Shown here in pieces: positions 1-10,380 of a stretch of DNA of 21,126 nucleotides. The stretch comes from Arachnopeziza araneosa (taxonomy: Eukaryota > Ascomycota > Leotiomycetes > Helotiales > Arachnopezizaceae). The position numbers and the translations under genes are program-made. Location of the stretch: contig QYAI01000252.1 in NCBI GenBank assembly GCA_003988855.1, positions 1-21,126 of the forward strand, in the 5' to 3' direction. The notes below the pieces were generated by a model that was not told the origin of the DNA, did not search any database, and worked only from the letters and a program-made list of their open reading frames with translations. The first letter of the stretch is position 1. Every line of letters begins with the position of its first letter.

Positions 1-600
1 TATTAATATTTTTTGAAAATAAATTAAAACGTAGCTTAATTATAATGCTTTATTTAAAAAGTAACTTATTAGTTACTTGTCGTGTTATAATTAAAAAAAC
101 TTTTTTTTAACTATAATACTATAAACAATATAGTTATGTTAAATAAGCTTTTTGTAATAGTATAAAACAAAATAAAATTAAAAACAAGTATATAGAATTA
201 TGTTTTTAGTTATATTTTTTTTATAAAATAGCTATAAAAAAAGTAAAAAATAAAAAAATAAAAAATAAAAATAATATATAAAGTTTTTACTTTTAGTTAA
301 AATTAGCTTTAACTTTGTTTTTAATTTTTGTAACTTAAAAACTAAAAGCTTTACTGTTATACTTTTTAGCTAATTAAAACTTTTCTATAAAAATTATATA
401 CTAATTTTAAAGTGTTTTAAAGTATATTGTTTTACAATTAGTTTTAATAAAAATATATAAATTTTTTATATATTAACTAATTTTGTATTTCTAAAAAGCT
501 TTTAATAAAAAAAGTTAATAGTTAAGTAGTAAGTAACTATAAAGCAGTACTAAAAGCTAATTTCTTTAATATAAAAATAAAAATTAGTAAAGTAATTTTT

Positions 601-648
601 AAAACTATTAATAAAACTATTAATAAAACTACTAATAAAACTATTTAT
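601..648. repeat. 12-bp tandem repeat, 4 units
   Basis: Four head-to-tail 12-bp units: AAAACTATTAAT twice, then AAAACTACTAAT and AAAACTATTTAT. Read on the minus strand the unit is ATTAATAGTTTT, the core theme of the large T-rich tract at 16.6-20.4 kb, so this is probably an inverted fragment of the same satellite. The neighbouring bases up to about 700 carry more diverged versions (ACTATTAAAA, ACTATATTAG). In such AT-rich DNA the link is suggestive rather than proven. Confidence 0.7.
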
Positions 649-1010
649 TAACTGTTACTTAACTATTAAAAAAAAAACTATATAACAAAAACTATATTAG
701 CTGTTTTTTTATATAAAAAAAATATATAAAAAGCTTTAAGTACTTAGTACTTTTTAACTTTACTTTTTAAAAATAACAAATTTATTATTTACGTGTTTTA
801 ACTATACAATTGTAAACTTTTACAATATTTAGTATATTTAGTATAAAAATAGTTTAAAAAAAGTTAGTTATAAACTTTTAGAATTTAAATGCAATTATAA
901 TTAAAAATAAAACTTTTTTTTTTATTTTTAAAATAAAAAATTATTTTATAAAAGCGTTTTTTTTAAAAATTTTATATAAAAAAATATAAAAAATGTAAAA
1001 TTATATTTTA

Positions 1011-1300
1011 CTACAAATATTATACAATACTATTTAAATGTATAAATATACTAAAAAAACAATTAATATTAAATTAATATTAATTATATTTATTACTTAA
1101 ATAATATTTTAATTTATACATAAAAACACAATTATATTTAAATTATATTACAAAATTTATAGTTTAAAAAAAATTAAAAATAATATATAAAATTAAAAAA
1201 TACAAGTTTAATATTAAAAAGTTAAATTTTTTAAATATTTAATAATTACAAAAAATTAAAAGTAAAACTATTACTAAAGTAAAAAATACTTTAAAAAATT
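1011..1300. repeat. Degraded repeat family A, copy 1
   Basis: First of four same-orientation copies of a diverged repeat (others near 4300, 6321 and 8324). Shared landmarks in order are an ACAATACTATTTAAAnnTATAAATA block, a TTATATTTATTACTTAAATAATATTTTAATTTATA block (compare 4385-4415 and 6427-6462), an AATATATAAAATTAAAAA block also at about 8508, and an ACTAAAGTAAAAAnnTACTTTAAA end block. Every frame is full of stops. I could not assign the ancestral element; a decayed transposon is the natural guess. Confidence 0.6.
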
Positions 1301-1519
1301 AAATAATAATAATTTTTTTCTAAAAATCGTTAAATATAATTAAATTTTATTTTAAAATATTTTAAAATATTAAACTTACTTATAAAAGTTTTAATGTATA
1401 AATAAGTAGTAAAATAATTTAAAACTTTTAAAAACACTAAAGTAATAACTAGCAAAAATTATACTAATAATAACTATAAATTTTAAAAAAAAACTATATA
1501 TTTTAAAAATAAATATATT

Positions 1520-1724
1520 TGTTAGTTTACGATAAACTTAGGTTATTTGTATTAGCTAGTTTACTTTAAATACTAGACTTTTTACGTTGTAAAGAAGTTT
1601 GTATTAGTAAGTTAAGTTAGATTGTATTAGAAAGAAAAATAAAAGCAGCTAAAGAACTTTTATAAAGTTCTAGCTGCTTAACTAACTAAGCTCTTATGCG
1701 TAGCACGTAATTATTGTACTAACA
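1520..1724 (-). mobile_element. Heavily mutated solo LTR, 205 bp
   Basis: This is the inverted, mutated copy of the LTR at 18415-18619. The two align over exactly 205 bp without a gap and differ at 37 sites (82% identical by hand count). Thirty-five differences are C-to-T or G-to-A going from the clean to this copy, one is the opposite change and one is a transversion. All 35 affect a C preceded by a pyrimidine (or G followed by a purine). Ends read TGTTAG...CTAACA. The flanking pentamers ATATT and TATAA do not match, so no target duplication survives. The inner hairpin is kept: 1644-1650 plus 1653-1660 pair with 1664-1671 plus 1672-1678, leaving a 2-nt bulge and a 3-nt loop. No internal region of a retrotransposon is seen beside it. 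Strand is only relative to the other copy, since the termini do not fix transcription direction. Confidence 0.93.
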
Positions 1725-2611
1725 TATAAGTATATAATTTAAAAGCTAAAAAATATATTTAGAAAAATATAATTTATTGCTAAAAAAACAAAAAACGTTT
1801 AGCTTTTAACTAAAATTTAAAAGTAACTTTTTAAAATAATTTAAAAAAAACTTATTTAAAAAATAATTTTAATAAGTTAATATTAAAAGTAAATATTTTT
1901 TAAGCAAAGTAAAATAAGTAAAATTTAAAAGATTTAGCTTTTTAGTTAATAATTTTTAACTTTTATTTATATTTATTTTAAAATACTATATATTTATATA
2001 AAGTATTTAATTTTTACTTAATTTTATTACTTTATAATTGCAAAAACAAATAGTTTTAAAAAAGTGTACAAGTTAAATAACTAAACATTTTTAGTAAAAT
2101 ACAAGTAGTATTTAAGTATATTTATTAAGTTAATTAAATTATTATAGTAATTTAATATTAGTTATATTTATTTTATAATAACAAGTATTTTAATTTTTTT
2201 AATATTGTATTTATAATAATTATTATTACTATTAAGCGTATTATATAGTTTAATACAAACTTTATTTTTTAATTAATAGTTTGTAATAATAGTACTAATT
2301 AAATATTAATATTAATACTAATAATAATTATACTAACAAAATACTAGTTATATTATTTTAAATAAAATTATAAATATAAAACTTACTAAATTAGTTAACT
2401 TTAAAAAAGATTTACTATTTTTATATAAATATATTTTATATTATATTTACGTAATTTAAGCGTGTTTTATTTTAAATATATTTTTAAATTAAAGTAAAGT
2501 TTTAATTTAAACTAGTTTTTTTTAACTATAAAGCTATTTAAAATAAAATTAGTTTAATTATATAATTTACTATATTTTATATATTTAACTTTATTTATAG
2601 CTTTTGTTTTA

Positions 2612-2723
2612 ACTTGTAGTTTTTTAGTTTTAAATTAGTTTAATTATAATATAAAACTTAATTAACTAGCTTAAAAGTATTATAACTATAATTAAACTAA
2701 TTTAAAACTAAAAAACTGCAAGT
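2612..2723. repeat. 36-bp inverted repeat, 40-nt spacer
   Basis: Arms 2612-2647 and 2688-2723 are reverse complements over 36 bp with a single mismatch (T2617 against G2718). The spacer is 40 nt. Beyond the arms the pairing continues weakly with a 5-nt gap. Part of the arm motif (ATTAGTTTAATTAT) occurs a third time at about 2549. A 35/36 match is well above the short AT palindromes expected by chance here. It could be fused transposon termini, a foldback element or a recent inverted duplication; nothing in the sequence decides this. Confidence 0.75.
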
Positions 2724-3156
2724 AGTATTAAAATAACTTTAATTAAAACAATTTAAAGCAAGAAAAAAATAACTTAAAAAAAACTAAAACTAAATACAAG
2801 AATACTGCTACGTTTTACTGCTTTTGCTTATTTTTAGAAAATTTATGTACTTAGTTTGAAACAATTTTAAAGTTTAATATTAAATGTTATTAGTTTTTTT
2901 AAAAAAATAAAAAAAAAAATAAAAAAAAAATTATATACTTAAATAGTAAATTAAAATATTATAACGTAAATAAAAATATTTAGTATAAAAAAGCTAGTTT
3001 ATATATTAAACAAATTTTTAAAAAACTAAATAGCTTTTTTAAATTTGTAAAAACATTTTTTTTATTAAAATAACTTAAAATATTTTAATTTAAAAAAAAA
3101 CAAATATAACTTAATATTTAGTTATTAATTAAGTTAGTTTAAAGTTTAGCTAAGTA

Positions 3157-3238
3157 TATTTGTAATATAAAAACTTTTATTTACTTAGTTACTTAACTAT
3201 AGTTTCGCAAGTTTACATTTAAGTTTATATTACAAATA
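3157..3238. repeat. Short imperfect inverted repeat
   Basis: TATTTGTAATATAAAAACTT at 3157-3176 is nearly the reverse complement of 3221-3238, with a 2-nt length difference and a 13-bp perfect core. The spacer holds a small pocket with TTTCGCAAG. At this base composition the match could be coincidental. Confidence 0.35.
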
Positions 3239-4299
3239 AAAAACATTAAAATTATAATATAAAGTAATTTATTACAATAAAAGCTTACTTAGTATAAAAT
3301 TAATATATAGTATAAAATATAACTATATAACTAAAACTAAAAAGTAGTTAAACGTACAAAATTTTATTAAAAATAAAAACTAAAAGTATATTTATAATAC
3401 TTAAATTAAAAATAAAAAATTACAGCTAAATAACTAGAAATTTTGTATAAAACTTAATATTTAAAATTTATAAATATAATATTAATTTAAAAAAAATTAG
3501 TTTTTTAAAACTAGTATAGCAAAAGTAGTTTAAATTTAAAAATAATAACAAAATAAAGTAAAAAGCTAATATAACTTAAGTATAACTTTAAACAAAAAAG
3601 TAATAACTATAAAAACTTGAAAATTAATTATAAAAATTAATTAAGAAATTATAACTTTATATTTAACTTAAAATATTATAAACTATTTTTAAAAATAGTT
3701 TAAATTAAAAAATATAATTTAAGTATTAATTAAACAAGAATTTTTTTTTTTAATAATTATATAATAAAGTTATTAAATAATAGCGTTAAAAAAGCAAAAA
3801 ATTAATACTAATTTAAAGCTAAAAGTACTAAACTTACTATTTAAGCATTAAAACTTTATGCTATTATTTATAAAAAATATAAAAGTATATAAAATACAAT
3901 TTAAAATAAACAAAACTATAATATACTAAAACTTTTTTAAGTATTTTAAAATTTTATAAATAAAAGTAAAATACTATACTTAAGTTATAAAATAATAAAA
4001 ATAAATATTTAGTTATAAACTATTAAAACTAAAACGTAATTACTATTAAAAACAAATTTTTTTCGTCAAGTAAAAAAAAGATAAAAAATAAAAAAAAATT
4101 AATACTTGTAAAATTAAAAAAATACAAGTTTAAATAAAATTAAGTTTTTTAAAAATTTATTAAAAAAACAAAAATTTAAAACTAATAAAATATTTTTTAA
4201 AAAAAACTACTTAATATATTTAGTTTAAAAAACAAATAAAAAAGCAATTAGTTGTAAAATACTAAAAACTAATTTTTGAAAATAAATATTAAAGTTTTA

Positions 4300-4595
4300 C
4301 TACAAATATATATAATATTATTTAAACTAATAAATAAACGAACTTTTTTATAAAATAATTTTTATATTTTATTAATTAATATTAATTACATTTCCTACTT
4401 AAATAATGTTTTAATATTATTTAATAAAATAAAACTATATAAAAAGTTCTAACATTAGTATATAAAGCTAAGATAACTAGTATAATTAAAAATACAAATT
4501 TAATGTTAAAAAATATATATTTTAAAATATATAATAACTAATAAAACATTAAAAGTAAAGTTTAAAAGTTTAATTAATACTAAAATTAAATATTA
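4300..4595. repeat. Degraded repeat family A, copy 2
   Basis: Begins CTACAAATATATATAATATT, parallel to copy 1 at 1011. It shares with copy 3 a block around TAAATAAACnAnnTTTTTTATAAAATAA (4330-4358 against 6369-6391) and with copy 1 the TTAATATTAATTACATTT...TACTTAAATAATnTTTTAAT block. Homology with the copy near 8324 starts earlier, at about 4265 (AAAAACTAATTTTT). Same orientation as the others. No coding potential is left. Confidence 0.6.
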
Positions 4596-6320
4596 ATAAC
4601 TTTTGTTAAAATAGCTAATTACTATTAAAAAATTATTTTAAAATACTTAAATGTATTTTAAAAACTAAAGATTTATTTATAATATTTTTTATAATATAAG
4701 TATTTAAAATTAAAATTTAATAAAAAAGTAATAAAAATTTAATATTAAATAAATTAAAAAATAAATTTTAAATATAATAGTTAATTTTAAAGTTAATTTA
4801 AATTAATTAAAATATTTATTAAAAATAGTTAATAATAATAATAAACTATAACTTAAGTTTATTTTTATAAATACTTAACTTAATTTATATAATAAACTTT
4901 AAAACTAAAAGTAAAAATATTTAAAAAGTTTAGTATTTTAATAAAAAAAAAACTATAAATACTAGTTTTATATAAAAGCTTTATATTTAACTTTACTAAT
5001 TAAATTTGAAAATTAATTATTTAAATATTGTTAAAAAAATTTATATTAATTATATTAATTAAAATATTATATTACAAGTAATATTAACTATAAAAAGTAC
5101 GTAAATATAAAAATTATAGTTAATATTATTTTAAAAAATTAAATATTATTTTATAAAAAAAAACAATTAAATATAAAATTTTTTAATATAATATTAAATA
5201 TTTTTAATTTTTGTAATAACTTAAAAATTTTTACTTTAAGTTTAACTTTAAACTTATTTATTTTAGTTAGTAATTTTAAAGTATAAAGTATAATTAGTTT
5301 TTTTTAAGTTTAATTTTTAAATAAATTAGAAAATAATTTTAGATAAAAGCTAAATATTAAACTTAAATATACTAGTAATTATTTTAAAAAAAAACTTAAA
5401 AACTACTACTTTTATAAATTAATTAATTTGTAGTTTTATTTTAATTTCAGTTTTATATTAATTTTTAAAAATATTATTTTATAAATTAATTATTAAAAAC
5501 TTACTTTTATTTTTAAGTATTTATTTATAAAAAAAATATATTAGCTATAAGTAAAACTTAATAAAAAAAAAAGTTATAAAAAATTTAAATTTTAAAAACT
5601 ACGTAAATATATCTAAAAAATAATAATGTAAAAGTTTATAATATAAAAAAGTAAAAAGTAAAAGTTTAAATTTATTATATTTTAAAAATTTAAATTTTTT
5701 AGTTTTGTTTTAAAAAATAATTATATACTTTTATTAAACAAGTAGAATATATTACTTTATATTTATTATAATAAGTAATACTTTAATGTATTGTTATAGT
5801 AATAAAAATACTATTTTTATTTAAAAAAAGTTTAAAAATTATTATATAATTTAAAAACTATTTAGTATATATTAAATTGTAAAAATATAAAGTAAATTTT
5901 TAAACTATATATTAAGTATTAAAATAAAATATTATAACTTTAAAAAATATCTATACTTTTTTATAAAATAGTTAATTAAAATATATTTATAAAAATTACT
6001 TAAAAAAAGTTTAAACTTATAAAAGCAATAACTTTTAGAAAATAAAAAATAAAATAATAAAATTAAATACAAGTAAATACTACTGAAACTTAATATAGTA
6101 AATATTAGTAATATTAAATTTTCTTAAATTTTTTATTTAACAAATTAAAAAATAAACTTTATAAACTAACAAAACAATTATAATTTATAAAAAAAAATTT
6201 AATAACTTAAAAATTATAAACAAAGGTTTTTACTTAATAGTTTAAAATAAGTAATAATAAAATATAAACGTTTTATTAAAATAAAATAATAATTATTTAT
6301 TACTAAAATATAATTATAAT

Positions 6321-6612
6321 TAAAAACTAATATAAATATAGCTATTCTAAGTAGTATTTAAGTTTATAAATAAACTAGTTTTTTATAAAATAAATATTAT
6401 ATATGTTTTAAAAACAAAGTAATATAAATTACATTTACTATTTAAAAAATATTTTAATTTATATTAAAAGAAATTAATTATATTAAAAAAGTAAAATAAA
6501 GTATAAAATAACAAACTATAAGTTTTTAAGTTATATAATAAATATAAACAAATGTAATTTTTTTGAAAAACAAATAAAGCTAATAGTAAAGTAAAAAAAT
6601 ACTTTAAAATAA
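6321..6612. repeat. Degraded repeat family A, copy 3
   Basis: Starts with TAAAAACTAATATAAATATA and follows the same landmark order as copies 1 and 2: a GTATTTAAGTTTATAAATAAAC block, TTTTTTATAAAATAA, TTACATTTACTATTTAAAAAATATTTTAATTTATA, and at the end TAGTAAAGTAAAAAAATACTTTAAAA, which matches 1270-1295 closely. It starts about 2.05 kb after copy 2 and 2.0 kb before copy 4. Confidence 0.55.
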
Positions 6613-8323
6613 TAAATAACTATAGTTTTTTTAAATAGTAAAATATTATTAATAGTTAAATTTTAAAAATTTAGTATATTAATAAATTATAATATAGTTT
6701 AATTTTTATTTAAAAAAAATAACTATAAACTTAAAGCTATATAATTTTAAAATAAATATATTAAATAAATTTTATAAAAAACTATATCTAGTAATCTATA
6801 TATTTAAAAAAAAATTAAAACTAAATTATAATATATATAAAAAATACTTATTATAGTATAAGTAAAAACTATTATTATAAAACTATACTTAAATTATTAA
6901 ACTTTAAGTAACTTTAAAAATATATAAAAACTAATTAAATATTATATTAAGTAATATAAAAACTTACTATTTATAACTTTATTATTTAATATATTAAAAT
7001 ATAAAAAAGCTAATACTTTTAGTTAAAAACTTAAGTATTAAGTAACTAAATTGTTTTAAAAATAAAAAAATAAATACTATTAATATTTTAAAATAACAAA
7101 AAATAACTAAATAAAATTAAAAAATAACGTTTTTAAAAAATAAAATAAAAAATACTATAAATTTTTTAAATTAATATTAGCTAATTATAGTATAGGCTTT
7201 TATAAGCTAAAAAATTACAAATCTAAATATAATATATATTTACATTATTAAAAACTAGAATAATATTTTTAAAAAAAATTAAACAAAAAAGTACTTTTAT
7301 TTTATATATTATAAATTATACTTTTTAAGCTAATAAAGTAGTTAAAACTTGTATAAAAAATTAATGTAATTTTTAAAAATTACTAAAAAAACTACTATTT
7401 AAAAACTTAAAACAACTTACAAATAAAAAGTAAAATAAACTTAAAAAATTTAACTTTAGCTTAAAATAATAGTAAATTAATTTTTTATTATAAAAACAAT
7501 TAATAAAAAATAATAATACAATAATTACTAAATATTTAACTAAAAATAATATATATTTAGCTTAAACTTTATTAACAATAAAAAAATATACTTATATTAT
7601 TTAAGCTAAAATATTAAATTTTGTTAATTTTAATATTTTACTAAAAATAAAAACTAAAATTACACGTATATTATTATTTAGTTTAAAAAGTAATTTTTTA
7701 ATAAAAATTAAAAACTATAGTTTAACAATTTATATATTTTTTTAAAATAAAAACAACTTTAGCTAAAAAAAACTAAAAAAGCAATTAGTAAAAGTATTTA
7801 AAACTAAAAATTTAATATAACTTGTAATAATAATAACTTTAAAACATAAAAATAAATTAATTTAAGTATATATTTAAAAAAAAAAAACTTTTAAATATTA
7901 AACTTTTAACAAAAACTTGTAAAAGTAATAAAAAAACTTATTAGCTATTAGTAATTAATATATTACTAATATAAAAATAAATAACTATAAATTTTTTTTA
8001 AATTATATAATTATACTAAAAATACTTTAAATAAAAAAATAAAAAATTAGTTTTTAACTATTTTAACTATATAGTAATTAAAAAGTAAAACTTAAACTTA
8101 GTATAATTATAAATTTAAAAAAATTAAACTTATTAAAAAATTACTAAAAGTTTTTACTAATTTTTATATAAAGAAAAATTTATAGTATACTGTTAAAAAA
8201 AACTTTTAAGTATTTTAAACTTTAATTAATAAAATTAAACTCTTTTAAATTATTTACAAAAGTAATAGTTATTTTTAACTTATAAAAGTAATTTCGTTTA
8301 ATAAAATTTAATATAAAAAATTA

Positions 8324-8635
8324 AAAACTAATTTTTTATTATAAATCTAACTATTAAACGTACTATACAATACTATTTAAACTTATAAATATATTTATTT
8401 TTATATATAGTAAATACTATAAATTTTGAAAAAAATTATTAGTAATTATATAAATAGTATTTTAATATTTAAAAAACAGTAAATTTAAGTTTTACAAAAA
8501 GCTAAAATAATATATAAAATTAAAAAGTTTAAGTTTAGTATTAAAAAATTTAATTTTTAAAATATATACTAATTATAAAAAAAACTAACAGAATAATTAA
8601 TACTAAAGTAAAAAGTTAATACTTTAAACTGTAAA
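8324..8635. repeat. Degraded repeat family A, copy 4
   Basis: Contains AAAAACTAATTTTTTATTATAAAT, then TACTATACAATACTATTTAAAC (against ATTATACAATACTATTTAAA in copy 1), then TAATATATAAAATTAAAAA followed by a GTTTAAGTTTAGTATTAAAAAA stretch, and the TAATACTAAAGTAAAAAG end block. A weaker possible fifth member lies at about 12470-12535 (ACAAAACGTTAAAAG...TTAATACTAAAATTAAA); it is not annotated because only the end block matches. Confidence 0.6.
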
Positions 8636-10210
8636 CTTAAATATTAGTAGTATTTATAAAGCTTAAATTATTTTACGTAATTTTTATAAATACTAGTTTT
8701 TTACTTAATTTTTTTTTAACTTATAAATTAATATAAAACTAAATATACAAAACTAAAAAATACTATATATAAAAAATAAAAAAAATACTAAAGCTAGTAA
8801 ATTTATTTTAAATAAATTTAAATATATTAAAATAATTAAAAACACTAATAAATAAAAAAAAAATAACTTTTAAATAATTTTTATTTATAAAGTATATATT
8901 TTATAAACTATTAGTATAAAAATACTAAAAAGTTACAAAAACCTTATTAAAACAATATATTTATAAAAAATAATTAATATTTGTAATATTTATAATAAAG
9001 TAAAAGTAAATAAAATACTACTTTATAAAAATGTAAAAATACTAAAAAAATTATAAAAGTTCATTATGTAAAAAGTTACAAAAAAATAAAGTATAAGTTA
9101 ATTTAAATAAATTGCAAAAAAATATATATAAAAACAAAATAAATTATTAATATAATAAAAAAACTAGCTATTTTTTTTTAAAATATAATAATATTATAAT
9201 ATAAAATATATATAAGAAAACTTTACATTTAAATAAGTTATTTATTTTAAAGTTTTAATATACATTTATAGTTTTTTACTTTAAAGTAAATTAAATAATA
9301 AAAACTTATTTAAAATACTATAAAAATTAATAATAAAATAATTAAGTTTAAATATTATTATTAGTTTAGTGTTTTTATAATAGTATAGTAAAAATTATTA
9401 CATAATTATTACATTTTTTTACAAACTATAAAAAAAATAAAAAAAGTTTATAAAATAAAACTTTAAAATAAAGTAAATATAAAAATATAAATATTATATT
9501 ATTAACTAAAATTTATAATTAAAAAATATTTACTTTTTATAATAAAAATCTTATATAAAACTTGCGCTTAAAAAAACTAAAATTTATTTACTTAAAAAAC
9601 TTTATATAAAATTAAACAATTTACTAGTAAATTAAAAATACAACTTTATTTTATATTTTATTACTAAAGAAATACATTACAATTAGAAAATTTAAATATT
9701 TAATAAAGTAAAAAAAGTACAAACTAATTTTTTTTTAAATTTATAAAAGCTTTAATTACTTTAAACTACTAAATTAGTACTAGAAACAATATTTTAAAAA
9801 AAATTTAATAAATAAGTTTAAAAAAAAATTATAAAAATAAGTAAAATAGTATAAATATATATATTTTAAGTTTAAGTTAAAAAAGATTAAGTTAGTTAAA
9901 ATACAATTTATTTATTTTATTTTTAAATTAGTACTATTTATAATAAAGTTATAGTTTTTTTATACTAAAAGTAACGCTATATAATTACTATAAAATTTTA
10001 ACTTTTTTTTAATTAATTTAGAAGTTTATTATAAAAATAGTACTTGTAAATATACTTTTGTTTTATAAAAAAATAAAAGTAAAAGTTATGTTTTTTTTAA
10101 ATAAAACTTTTGTTTTTTAATATAATAAATATTTATAATTTCTTTTAAATTTTTATTAATTATTAATAAAATTTAAAATTTAAAATTTAACTACGTTTAA
10201 AAAAAGTTTT

Positions 10211-10380
10211 AACTTTATATAAGTAATAGCTTTTTTTATTTTAAATAAAAAATATTTACTTAACTTAATTTATACTATTAATACTACTTTACAAATAAAT
10301 TATTTAAAAACTATATATACTTTTTAGCTTTAATTTAACTAAAAATAACTTTTATTAAAATACTAAAAATAGCTATAATA
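10211..10380. repeat. Degraded repeat family B, copy 1
   Basis: Bounded by AACTTTATATAAGTAATAGC at the left and TAAAATACTAAAAATAGCTATAATA at the right. The left block recurs at 13387 with a single mismatch over its first 20 bp and in diverged form at 15037; the right block recurs at 15195-15219. The middle is too AT-rich for a reliable hand alignment. No protein or RNA could be assigned. Confidence 0.55.

Larger units (their letters stand above)
1..1519. other. Gene-free AT-rich DNA, left part
   Basis: No reading frame of credible length or composition is seen on either strand; stops of the TAA/TAG kind interrupt every frame. The sequence is almost only A and T, and nearly all remaining C follow A or G while nearly all remaining G precede T or C, the same residue context as in the rest of the desert. 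The stretch contains a 12-bp tandem repeat (601-648) and the first copy of repeat family A (1011-1300), listed separately. I see no promoter, tRNA or other RNA gene here. Confidence 0.8.
1725..10210. other. Gene-free saturated AT desert
   Basis: About 8.5 kb without a recognisable gene. A hand count over 7201-7560 gives 36 G+C in 360 bases; 34 are in the A/G-before-C or G-before-T/C context and only 2 in the opposite one. The + strand is A-rich with more C than G. Contents I could resolve are family A copies 2-4 and the inverted repeats at 2612-2723 and 3157-3238. A slightly more complex patch at about 2795-2850 has no assignable product. The stretch is best read as old transposons mutated to exhaustion. 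Confidence 0.8.

Noticed and set aside
1520..1724. Ordinary CpA-directed RIP as explanation
   Set aside because: C in GCA and ACA is spared while C in TCG, TCT, CCT and CCG is changed. The 3' base has no visible influence.
1520..1724. UV damage as the source of the signature
   Set aside because: C-to-T at the 3' base of dipyrimidines is the UV pattern and matches the context, so it cannot be excluded by context alone. But saturation of repeats next to an untouched LTR argues for a repeat-directed process rather than general damage.
2040..2160. Similarity to 14190-14240 around TTAAATTATTATAGTA
   Set aside because: Only about 30 bp match, nearly all A/T; this is not distinguishable from chance at this composition.
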